DNA of 64,000 nucleotides. It comes from Saccharum officinarum (Eukaryota; Streptophyta; Magnoliopsida; Poales; Poaceae). Shown here in pieces: positions 46,812 to 58,600 of this stretch. Numbering within the stretch: the first letter of the stretch is position 1; every line of letters starts with the position of its first letter. Below the pieces are notes generated by a model. The model worked only from the letters and a program-made list of their open reading frames with translations. It made no database searches and was not told where the DNA came from. The stretch spans positions 9,586,191 to 9,650,190 of the forward strand of contig CM036223.1 of the NCBI GenBank assembly GCA_020631735.1, written 5' to 3'. Made by a program: the position numbers and the translations under genes.

Positions 46812-49800
46812 TGTAACATCCTGGGTTTTCGAGCAACTAAAAATATGAGCTTTTTAAAATTTTTCTTGCAATTGTGTGAAGCATGTAGTATTTATGTCAA
46901 GCCCGAGTCTAACTCACTAACAAGATGTTGCATACATGTAGAATTGGTTGCAGGAGTGTGCTGGTGCTTGTGAGTTGGTTTTGTGTTGTCTTGTGGTGTT
47001 CAGAGTACACAAGTCCATAGCAAATCTCCTCTAGAATTCTCTATGAATTCATCTCTAAGTCTCTCTTGAAAATCCACCTCTCAATCTATTCATGAATCCT
47101 CACTTTGAATTCATTCCAAGTTCCCTTCCAAATCTCTTTCCAATCCTATGTGAAATCTCGTGTACCTTTGAATTTCTCACGAATATTCATCTACATCTAT
47201 CCCAAACTCCCTTTTGAAAATTTACCTCCCAATTCCATCCGGAACTTCTCTGAACTCTTGTGAAATTCTCTGCTCAAAATATTCTCTTTCGGATTCGTCG
47301 CAAAAACTTCCTTTGTATTCCTATTCAATTTCCCCAGTACTCATATTTAAAATTCCTCGAATCCATCCCAAATTCTAATTAAATTTCCTCACCAAATTCC
47401 CTATTAAATATCTTGCAAATTCCTTAAAACAAATAAAACATAAAAGGAAAAATCTCACTTCCTTTCTTCATCTAGCTCTAGGCCGGCCCAACTGCTCCTT
47501 CTCCCCCTCCTTACTGCTTCGGCCCACGCGCGTAGGAGCCAAGCTTGCTCGGCCTCCTACCGGCCCACGCAACCCACCCCGTCGGCCCAGCGAGGCCGCG
47601 AAGCCTCAGCTCGTGACGCCCTTCCCCGCTAAGCGCCAAAGGACGCTTGTGCTTTCTTCCATAGATGCTGGCCAATGGACCCCGCGTGTCATCATCCTCT
47701 TCCCGTTCCTCTCTTCATGGCCGAGGAGAAAAGCAGAGGAAGCGGGAATCTCCATCCTCAGCCGCTCCCGCTCAAGTCGGTTACCAACGAACGCACGGAT
47801 GCGACGCCACATCGTTCCCGCGCGCACGCCACCGCCCCAGCTGGAGCCCGCTCGCACCGTGACGCCACCGCGCTGGCCCGCACTCCCGCAACCGCCTCTA
47901 ACGCACCTCACAAATCTGGGCATGATGCCGTGCCAAATTGGGGGCGCCAATGCGATCGTGATCATGCCATGACCCCAAGCCTTAGCCCACAGCGCATCAG
48001 AGCCCTCCACATGGCCTAACCCCTCCATCACTATTCACCGCATGCCATGCTCAACCACTCGGCTATAAGAGCCGGGCATTGGTGCCTTAGCCCTCCAACC
48101 CTCACGCCGCCGCCTGGGTGGCCTTCACCACTCGCACCAACCCAGAGAAGAGAGCAGCAAGAAAGGGAAGAGGAGGAGGCGCGGATGGGAAGCCGTCGAG
48201 GAGACCGAAGTCGCTCGAGCCTGCTAGAGTAGAAGAAGGCGCCGGTCTTTTTCCTCTCCACCAGGGGTCTACATGGCACTGCTATGTGACTTCACGGCCT
48301 CGACCCTCCACCGCACCAACACCCTACCTCCACGGGCCCCATGGTGAGCACATCGCACCGTTCCGCTTGCCGTCGTCTTGCATGCCAGCCCTCCGTGGCA
48401 ATTTCTGTACCGAGAACGGCCAAGGCCGGTGCCTGAGCCTCGTTTCCACCCACGCACGCCTACACGCATGTCACCAGGCAAGGCACAGCTACAACGATTC
48501 ATACCGGCTCGAGAATGACCGTGTCGCTGCAACGCTCTGAGCGCGCCCGCCATGGCCGGAGTATGGTCATGGCAAGGCCGTTTCATGTGCCACAAGCCGG
48601 TAGGGTTTAAAGGGGAGTGGTTTGAACTCTTTGCTTGGCCAAGGGGCGGGGTTTGCAGTAGATGCTGGGAAAGGAGGGGCTTGAGAACCGAGGAAATGTC
48701 GAGACGCGGACGTTGCGGAACACACCTCGCCATGGCGAGGCCATGTCCCTGTCGGTGTAGGCCGGTAGAGATAAGAGGGAGAGGACCGCTGGTTTCGCTC
48801 ACGGGAGGAATACGCGTTGCGCCACAAGATAGAGGGAAAGGAGTAGAGGGAGGTGATGTTCACGTTCACCATGCTGACGCGGCCGCCGTCGGAGCACCAC
48901 CATGCCACGAGCGCTCCAGACAACTCTAGCTACCACACTCAGCGTGGGTTTCCCGTCAAGCATCGCCGCGTCCACGCGTACTCAGCCACCTAGAAGATGA
49001 AGAGTAGAGCCGCCTTGTCACCTCGGTTTGCTGGAACGGGGGCACGCTGGAGCACCGCTGTGTGACCTTGCCGCTAAACGGACCCCGCCGCGTATCGTGG
49101 TCGCTGTCGTTAGGCTCTAAGCCCCGCCTAAACCCCGAATCCAATGCTGCTAGGTCGAGTCGATCCTTAAACGAACTGACGACGAGTTGCCGATGTCCGC
49201 CATCGCAATAGAGCCGCTGCTGCCGCTTCTGTCCATGGGAGAGAAGGGGGAAAAGGGAGCTGTGAAGGCCCTCGGTGCACCTGGTGCACCATGCGCCGAG
49301 AGAGACAAAGCAGAGCGTGGACCCAGTCCGCCGTGCACCGCATGTGAACTTGTGGACCACATGACTACATCCACCATATACCGAGCTCACTGAATCCGAG
49401 CCCGTTTGGAATCCAACCATGCGACGTGGCAGAGTCACGGGTTGCCACGTGTCGGGCCTAGCCCGGCCCAGTCCGGCCCGACTCGGCCCAAATCCAGCCC
49501 TAACCTGGCCCGGTCTCGGCCCGGTCAGCGTTTACCGTTGACCAGTCAGTGGGACCCACCTGTCAGAAGCACATTTGGTCCCGGCCAATCGGATGTTGCC
49601 ACGTGTCATTGCCTGGTTTTCCTTTTCTTTTTCTTTTCCAGAAAATCATTTAATCATTAGAAATTCATAACTAATTCATTTTAACTCAGAAAAATACCAA
49701 ACTAGTTTCTAAATTTTTCTAAAAATGAGCTCTACATCTTAGGCATGTGTTTGAGTGCTTTTGGATCTTTTGAATTTATATTGCTTCTTTGTGCACCTCT

Positions 49801-51582
49801 ATAGGAGTCGTTAATGCGACTCTACGTTACATCTAACAGAGCCGGAGGACCTGCCAACTGAGGAGTACGACCCCGACTACAGCAAGGACCTGGGTGATGA
49901 CCTGTCAGGTGCCACGTCCCACCCAAACTCGTAGATCCTATTAGGCATGCTAGCACTAGAATTGCTAGTGCTTTACTTTTATGCAATGGAATGATGATAG
50001 GTTGCATGGTAGTTTTTGCCTTGAGCCATTACCTTGTCGCAACCTATTCCCCTGCACACCCGCTGATAGGCTAGACGCTCGCATACTACTTACTACTTTA
50101 CTTTCACTACACATTATATCTGTGATGTGATGCTTGGTGAAGGGATAACGTGAGTGGATAAGGCACGTGGTGCCGATAACTTGGTAAAAACTGGATAATG
50201 AACTTGGGGAGATCTTGGCGTGCGTCCTAGGTGTGTGGTGAGGGTTGAGTTGAAAGGACAGGATCCTACGATGAGTCTTTAGGGCAAGTCATGCCGGAGG
50301 GGTGCGACCTAGGCATCCCTTAAGAGAGGTACCTGTGGCGGGTGCATGGTGAGCAGATGGGGTGTTGGTTATCCCCGATGGAGGTGCCACTGAGGCACAG
50401 GGTGTTGGTTATCCCCTTGAGAAGATATCCTGTCTGGTCCCCTTAAGTACTGGTATGTCTTGAGAACTAGAATCATAGGACCCTTCGTGCACACCACTCG
50501 CTCCCGATGGGCGGGAGACGATTACCCGACTAACTAGGGCGGTGCCACTACTACTAGGTTGAAAGGTGATAGTGTAGGGAGGTACGGGCATGGGGGCCCA
50601 CACCCTCCTAAGACAGCGTAGTGACCTTGGGGGCCCGGTACTATGTCTCACAGTCTCAGCGTTTCGGTGGACGCCGAGGTGGCCCAGGGCTGAGTGGTAG
50701 GGTGGTACCATACCAGTTGGGAGGCAGTTGGCATCAGCCTAGGTGGGGCACCACCGATGATGGTGATCTTGTGGATTTCCAGGTGTACACGCTCTGCAGA
50801 GTTGATCGATCTATACGTATAGCCGCGTCCACGGACATGGACATTCCTATGACCTACGCTTCACTTGATTAGTGAGAGGAGTCCTTTCTACCTTTGCCCT
50901 GGGTTGTGGTGTTGGATCCGGCTTTTGCCGTTGAGGCAAGGTACGAGCGGGAGTCGACCTTGCCGCCTAGAGAGTGTGAGAGTGTGGTGAGATGTGTGTG
51001 ATGGGATGGGAGAACGTGTGGATGAGATGGGTTAAAACTTGATGAACTATTATTATAAAATATTGATGAACTTGCATAGGAAACCTATAGCCATATATAG
51101 GCCTTTAGATCTACCCTTGCATTCCACTTACCACAAAGCATACGCAAAAGCATAGGGTGGGAGACAGTGGCCAGTACAAATCGTACTGATAGATTTTGGA
51201 CAGGTATGGACGGAATCTACAATGACCACGAGGACTGGGATTGGGAGTAGATGGTCTCGTGCCCACGCTCAAAGTGTGGTTGAGAAGATGGAGTCTACGC
51301 CCGCTGACATTCTACGCCAACTCTGATGATTGCCCGTGAAGGAGGAGCCTTCACCTGCTGATGCGTTACAACGACTCTGATGAAGACGCATGTGTTTCCG
51401 CTAGAATACAATGTAATAGATGTGTTAACCAGTGTTGTAAAGTCTTATAACTTGTAATTCTATGATGTATGACTATGATATCAGCTGATAATTGATAATG
51501 TGATAGATTGCTCTCGTGATCTACTGCATTATAAATCGTATCTGTGGATTTTCCCTTCGAGGAAAATCGAGGTCATTTTAGG
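46812..51582 (+). repeat. Family A second LTR, uninterrupted
   Basis: 4771 bp. It supplies the unoccupied site for element B (GTGGATAAGGC near 50155). Probable TATA box at 48064-48071. GC-rich part at about 47480-49620. Followed not by flanking DNA but by another PBS and internal region, so it is a middle LTR of an array. Confidence 0.92.
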
Positions 51583-54325
51583 TGGTATCAAAGCCATACT
51601 TGACCCTAGGACGAGACCCGTAGAACCAAATACTAGTTTAGAAGCCAAACATCCAGTCTAAGGTAGAATTACAGGTGCTAACACTTGATTCTCTCCTCAC
51701 CTTGAATTATGTTGCTAATTGGCCTTCCCAAACATGGAAAGTTGACCTCTATGAAGTATACCCTTACCGCCCACGCTAGTCGGTACATGTGTGAGGCTTG
51801 AAGGTTTAGGAGTCACCTTCTGTCAACACTATGCATATAGGAATTGTAATGCTGCCTGATTGCCTGGATCTTGTGCTTGTTGTGCTTCTTATGCTTCTTA
51901 TTGTTTGAGTGTAAGCTGTAGAAGCTATTTTGTATATGCGAGACTCCAGGTACCGGATAACCTAGTCGGCCAAACCCAATGCCATCCTATGACTAGATAA
52001 GTGACCCCCGACTAACAAGAGTTAAAATATAAAAGCTGATGCATCATGCCTTTACCAGACCGTTTCAAAATTGTTTTTGGCTTCCAACTAAATGCATTTT
52101 CAAAATTTCCCTTCCTCCGTTGTTTCAAAAAGTCTCCTCTTTAGCAAAAGAGTTTCTATTCCAAAGGAAAATGGTTTCAAAACCTCTTGAAAGGTTCTCT
52201 GCTTTCAAAAGAAAAGCAAATTTAATTCTTTTCTCAACCCGATTTGGTTTCAAAAGCCATTTGCGAAACAGTTTGAAAACCCATTCCCTTCTCAAAAGTG
52301 TTACAATTTCATCTTTGAAAAATAAAAGTTTTGCTTTTCAATTAGCAAAATGTTTTCAAACCAAAATCCTTGGCTCAGTTTTGTTTAAAAGCTTTTGATT
52401 TCAACCTAGGAGCAAAATTCTTTTCAAAACGAACCTTGTTTTCAAAAAGGGTTTGCAATTGATTTATTAAGCAAGATTCTTGTAAAAAGTTTTTGTTTAT
52501 AACCTTTCCAAAAATTTTAGCAAAACCAAATTAACTTTCCAAATGTAGATTCAAAGTGTTGCTTTGGAAAAAGGTTTCTAGAGACAAAAATTCGATTGCG
52601 AAAGCTTTACCTTTCCAAAATGAGAAATGATTTCGAGTCATCTTCAAACTAGTTTGTTTGATTCAAATAAAAGGGAACCAACTCCGTGTTGTCAAAACAA
52701 AAATGAGTTTCAAAATCTTTTGATTGGAAATCATCCAAAAGAAAAGTGTTTTGATTTAGAAAACAAAAGCTTTCAAAGGATTTTGTTTCCAAAACTTGCA
52801 TGGATTTGAACATGTTTTTCAAAAGTTTTGCAACTCACCCTCCCTTATCATTCAAATAGAATTTCAAGAACTGCATGTCATGAAAAGTTTAGGAAAAACC
52901 ATGGTATTTGCAAAACGTTTACATCAAAAAGGTTTCAAATTCCACGTGCTCGCTATTTCAAAACGTCTTTTTTCCAAAAAAGCCCGTTTGGAAAAGTATA
53001 TAAACCTGGATTGATTTCTAAAACTCCCCTTTCGAATGGCCCAAATGTTTCTAAAAAATCGTTTTGAAAAAGGTTTTGGAAAAATAAAAACCCTTCTATA
53101 AAAGTTTTGATTTCACAAACTGATAATCTATTTAAAGTGTTTCCAGAAATCTCTTCTAATGAACTATTTCAACTCAAAAATTTAAAAGTTTTGATCTGAG
53201 TTCAAACACCAAAGTGGGCTACAACCTATTTCAATTATCTTTGTGAAGATTTGATTTCAAAATCTAAAGGTCGTGACCTTCCTCCTTGCAAGAGTTGCGA
53301 AACAAAAGATTTAAAACTATGTTTTCCAAAACATGACTTTCAAAACCATTTTACAAAGGATTTTCCTCATCCTTTCGTAAAACTCTCTCCTCCCACTAGC
53401 TTGGGATTTCGAGTTATTGCCGGGGACTTAATTGGTAGTGTGTCGTAATCATAAACCTTGGTGCCGCTACGAAACTTGGGGCCCCATGTGTGATGCATCC
53501 ACATGGCTTGCTGTCGGGCGTATGCAGGTATTGAGGTATGTGATTGTGACTGCTTCCAAGTGGTACCCGCATACAACACTAATCCTAAGCTTAGCTTTTC
53601 AAAAACCCTACCAAAAAAACAACAATTTGAAAAAGAGTTTTATTTCAAACAAAAGATGTTTTGGATTTCAAAAATCTCTACTTAAAAGCCCGACCATGTT
53701 TCATCAAAAGTTTTCAAAACTCAAAGCTTTGCGAAATAAACTATTGTCTTGGAGTAAAAAAATATGGAATTTTGAAAAAGTTTCTACTCCATTCAAAACT
53801 CTTGGCTCTTTCAAATGTTTTGAAAACCTTACCCCGAATTCAAATGCTTTGTAAGAAGATGCTTCAAACCCTTTGTGTGTGTTTTTGAAAATTTTGAGAA
53901 AAGCGGCCTCCTCCAAATGGCGTTTTCTAAAAATGGACTTATGAAAACCTGTTTACAAGCCTCTTAAAAATGCTTTAATTGCAAAAGGTTTTGGTTTACC
54001 AAATCTAAAACCAACTTCAAAAAGGGAAAATTGTTTTCAAATGAAAACTATTTCAAGTTGCTTCCCTATCTTGCAAGAATGAATTTCGTTCCAAAAAGGA
54101 AACAGTTTCCAAAGTCATCTTTTGATCCAAAAACTATTGTTAAAAAAATATATAGCTTTTCCAAATGGATTTTAAACTTACTTTCCAAATTTTTGGTGCA
54201 AGAAAATATTTCCAACTGGCAATAAACTTGTGTCCCAAAAGCCTTTTGATTACAAAAGCAAAATGATTTCAAAAGAAATTTTGACTTGGTTTGCAAAAGT
54301 TTCAAGAACTCTCTTGTGCAAAAGT
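51583..54325 (+). other. Family A second internal region, truncated
   Basis: Parallels 43834-46574, including the mutated PBS TGGTATCAAAGCC and the TTTCAAAA-rich stretch. It stops abruptly at 54325, about 237 bases short of where the palindrome, polypurine tract and a third LTR would be. Confidence 0.85.
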
Positions 54326-55692
54326 GTCAGCGTCCGGTCAGCGTTCAGTGTCTACGCGTATTTCAGTTTGATGATCGGACGCGCAGCGCGTCCGGTCACT
54401 GTCGATCGGACGCGTCCGGTCATTCAGGGAGCTTACTGTACTCTAACCGGACGCTGACACTATAGCGTCCGGTCAGTTCTTCAGCGCGTCCGGTCACTGT
54501 TTCTTTGTGCGTTGTTCAGGCTTGACCAGCGCGTCCGGTCAGTCATGGGACCAGCGCGTCCGGTCGTTCGCAGTGCGTCCGGTCTACACGTCAAACGCGT
54601 CCGGTCGTTGCTTCGCAGTTAGTCATTGTGCGACTGGCGTGTCCGGTCAGTTGGACCAGCGTGTCCGGTCAGTGCTTCGTGACTTAGCCGTTGTGCGACC
54701 GGCGCGTCCGGTCAGTTGGACCAGCGCGTCCAGTCAGCACGATTTCAGTTGTTTAAGTTTCTAACGGCTATATTCGAAGGGGTACGTCTATAAATACTTG
54801 TTGGTCGGCTCAAGGCTCTCTCTCTTGAATATTTGACATACTTGTAAGCACTTTGAGCTAAGCAACTCCCCTCCCACTCATCTCTCTTGCTTCTTTGCAT
54901 ATTCGAAGTGAGATTAAGTGATCCAAGTGCATTTGCATTGCGAGATTGCATCTAGTTGGCACTTGGTGGTTGATTTGCTGTGGGATTCTTGTTTCTCTTG
55001 GTGGTTGCTGCCACCTAGACGACTTGGAGCAGCTTGGAGGCATTGGCAAGAGTTGGTGATTGTTCTTGGCCACCTTCGGTGTTTGTGAGGGGTTTGTGCC
55101 TACCTCGGCGAAGCGCCAAAGGCAACATTAGTAAATTGATCGTGTCATTGCAACCTTTTGCCATTTGGTAGGTTCTTATGGCGCCTTTTGAGAGGCTCGG
55201 TGTGAGACCGATTAGCCACCGAACCACGTGGTGAAGAGGGACACAACGGGGACTAGCGTGCCGGCAAGCACGTGAACCTCGGGATAAATCTTGTGTCATC
55301 ACTTTCATATTATGGTTGATTGATCCCGGTGTTCGGTTATCTTGGTATTTATTGTTGATCATATTGGTTGGCTCAATACTTCGCCCCTCGGTGAAACTCT
55401 CCTAACTCAACTCCGCTTTACCTTCTTAGTTTTATTTGCTAGCTAGTTAGCTTTGCTAGAGTTTCTCCTTGTGTAGCTTGCTAGTTGTAGTTGTAGTTAC
55501 CTTCTCGGTTTGACTTGTGCAGTTGAGTGAAAATATACTAGAATTATGAATTGGTTAGGTGGCTTGCAAACACCCCGTAGGCTAAGAAAAACTCGCATCT
55601 CGCTATTTGTTATATTGATAAACTTGTTTAGCTTGTCTTTGTAGAAAATTTTAAAAGGCTATTCACCCCCCTCTAGCCATCAAGACCTTTCA
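54326..55692 (+). repeat. Truncated Sirevirus LTR, probably the Sire-1 3' LTR
   Basis: Begins inside a CGTCCGGT cluster (54330-54735), has TATAAATACTTGTTGG at 54789 and ends CACCCCCCTCTAGCCATCAAGACCTTTCA. It is homologous to the right 60 percent of the Sire-2 LTR but clearly diverged. Its 5' part is missing at the junction with family A. Strand and position fit the 3' LTR of the element whose pol is at 2-1255. The AGGGG at 55693-55697 is a candidate right target duplication; the left one is outside the window. Confidence 0.82.
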
Positions 55693-58600
55693 AGGGGTCT
55701 ACAGCAAATGCAATTTTTTAAATCCAATTAATATGCAAAACTTTATATGACACAAATTAATTAATAAACAAAAGCAATTTCTCACAATAAATGTACTGTG
55801 GCGCTAACGCTCTGTAGGCTCACATGTAAAATTGGAATACATCCAATATCTCTGCTTATATGTGTAACAGAACCGACCAAATTATAAGAGCACAAGTACA
55901 AAAACAAGCGCCGAAACGCTCAAATTTTCGAACTTGAGCCCATATAATCCCGGTAGTCAATCGAAACCACGAAGGATTTCAAACCAACTCTTTTACAACC
56001 AAGATCGCATCATTCATCATACACATCACACGTTACATTTCACAAGTAGAGCGGAAGTTCACTTACAACACACGGAGTCGCAATTATTACAAACTGAGTT
56101 CATAAAGTAGCGGAAGCATAACACACGCATTTAGTTCAAATACTACTGCCAGTCTTACAGATCACCATCCCACAAAAGCATTTAAGGAAAGGAAACTAAT
56201 AGACGATCACGCCCGAGTGATCTAGTCCTCGTCACCCATGGGGTGGAGGCAGGTCTTGCAGAAGCCCTGATAAAGCATATCATCTGCAATAGGAGGGAAT
56301 AAACCCTGACTACGGGAATGTACTCAGCTAGACTTACCCATCGAAACGGAAAATAAGAGACACCAAGGATCATGCAAGGCTTTCATAAGTGGAGCTGGCT
56401 GACATTACCTTTGCAAAAAAGCATAAGTAATTTAAACTCTTTTAACCTGTACTATTATTTATTTTTAGCATTAACCTGTCATCTATATTAGCACCTGTAC
56501 TAAACATTCACTTGATTATAATCAAATAATAATATTATTATATCCATAGCAGATATAAATTGTGGCAACATTATATCATTCACTTAACCATCTGTTCAAT
56601 TTAATGAGATCTACGTTGCTGCTGCTCAAGTCAAGTGCTCACTAACCGGGAGTGACGGCGATTCGAATCGAATTCCTATCCAGCTGGAGGGGTACTTCTA
56701 ACACTCACCGCGCAAGCCCCTGCTAGGGTCGCACAAGCCACCTTTCCTACGATTCAGGAGTCGTGGGTTCGAATGATGTCGTATCCCTAAGGGCGACACT
56801 CTGCCAGGTGCTAGGGACTCTAACCCCCCTTGGTCTCACGCCAATGTCCCCAAGCACAACATTTCTCTCCTCCAAGATGCGACCTACCATTCGACTCCCG
56901 CCCTGAACCGAATTACTCGGCTTCGCGGTCGGAACGACTTATCCGGCCAACTAAGTGTTAGACTGCGTTCAACATGACTCAAGGACGTACAACGAATCGG
57001 TCCTTAAACGACTCAGACGGACATAGCTCCACACCCAAGACGTGAAGTGTCTTGCGGCTGCACTATCGAACTCCCATCCGGTCTCAAATTCATTTTTAGG
57101 TATGGTTCCATCCACAATAGCCATCATAGCCACTCGTGACCCATTCCTATATCTCGCGGATGACCAGAAATCACCCGACTTCTACCGGACTAAGCAAGGC
57201 TAAGCATTGACACGTGCCTAAACCTAATTTCGGGTTTAAGTAAGATATCTGGACAAGGACAGGTGTAATGCAACAAGTGTTTCTATACAACTCCTACAAC
57301 TTAATATAGTAAACAAGTAAAAGTACTCAAGATTTATATTTAAAACAATTGGGTCAGCATCCACCGGGGCTTGCCTTTCAGAAAAGAGGACGGGCGGTGA
57401 TCGGGGCACTCAGGTAGGTTGTCTGCGGGCACTCCTTCGTCGGCTGGATCCTCGGGCTCCCTCGGCTGCTCCTGGTCCTCCTCTGGAATTGCACCCTCGA
57501 ACTCGAGGAGTGTCACCCCCTCCGGTACACCTATTGCATGAATGCACAATAAATCTCATGGATGCATAATGAATGCAATATGCTCGGAATGGAATGCATT
57601 GCAGCAATTTAAGTACTATACTCAAGTTACTTCAACATTACGTGCAAATCTCTTGTCCGAAAGAGAAGTACTTACCTAATCTACACAACCTAATGTATAA
57701 ATGTTCCTCTTCAGTTAAGGCTCTAACACCTAAAAATCATAAGAACAACATTACTTTGGTTACCAACAACAAATCATAAAATACCGCAACAACACAATCT
57801 GGACAGCAGCTACGTATTTCTATCACAACTGTAGATTCCCAAATCCTAAAGGCATGATACAAGACAATCTGGAAAACTTATAAAATGCTCTACAAATCAT
57901 TTTCAGACCTCAATACTTAATTCCAAAGTTTACCTAGTCGAAATTCCAAGGTTTCAGAATTCTATCCTCTCCAAACAGAGAGCAGTCATTTCTGGATAGC
58001 CACTTTAAACAGCTATAACTCCTAGACTACTAGGCCAAATGCCATCAAATTTGACACAAGCTAGTTAACCAGTTTACTACCACTTTGGTATTCACAAGTT
58101 TCCCATCAAACAATTTTATTAAAGTTCAAATCCAAAATTGCTACCAGCTGTCCAGAGAACCTAGAAATGTGAAAATTAAATATTTATTCATGTGTCAAAC
58201 TTCCTCTATGACCAAACTAATGATACCACTAGTTCACACATGTCATGAAAACACCAGAAAGTAAGGTGTGTCAACCCAGAACATTTATTTTAACCCCTTT
58301 CTTAATTTACTTAATTAATTAAGTGGGAAATTAAACTTATATTCAAACTGCATAGAAAATTCTATAAAAATTACAGGAGGCTCCCTGGCCTACTAGGAGG
58401 CTACTATAAAAATTTGAACTAAAGTTATTCACAGAAACTCTCTACACAAAATTCACAAGCCAAAAAGGCTGATTTTTGTAAAAATAGAAAACCCTATTGA
58501 AAAGTGTCAAACAACAGATTTCATATTTTTCCTAGTATCATTCTACCCTAAGAACAACACTCCCAAAATTTACCTTTACTGGAACTATAGAAAAATTATG

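Larger units (their letters stand above)
2294..54325 (+). mobile_element. Non-coding gypsy-type retrotransposon family A, tandem LTR-I-LTR-I array with nested insertions
   Basis: With element B (5644-42407) and one GATAA copy removed, the span reads as LTR (4771 bp), internal region (2978 bp), second LTR (4771 bp), second internal region (cut after 2743 bp). LTRs start TGTAACATCC. A Met-tRNA-type PBS follows each LTR, and a polypurine tract precedes the second LTR. Neither internal region has a recognisable gag, protease, RT or integrase. The size and layout match the published LARD class (Sukkula-like elements of Triticeae), but membership of that lineage is inference. The right boundary at 54325 is a truncation, not a natural end. 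Unequal recombination between copies would explain the array. Confidence 0.85.
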
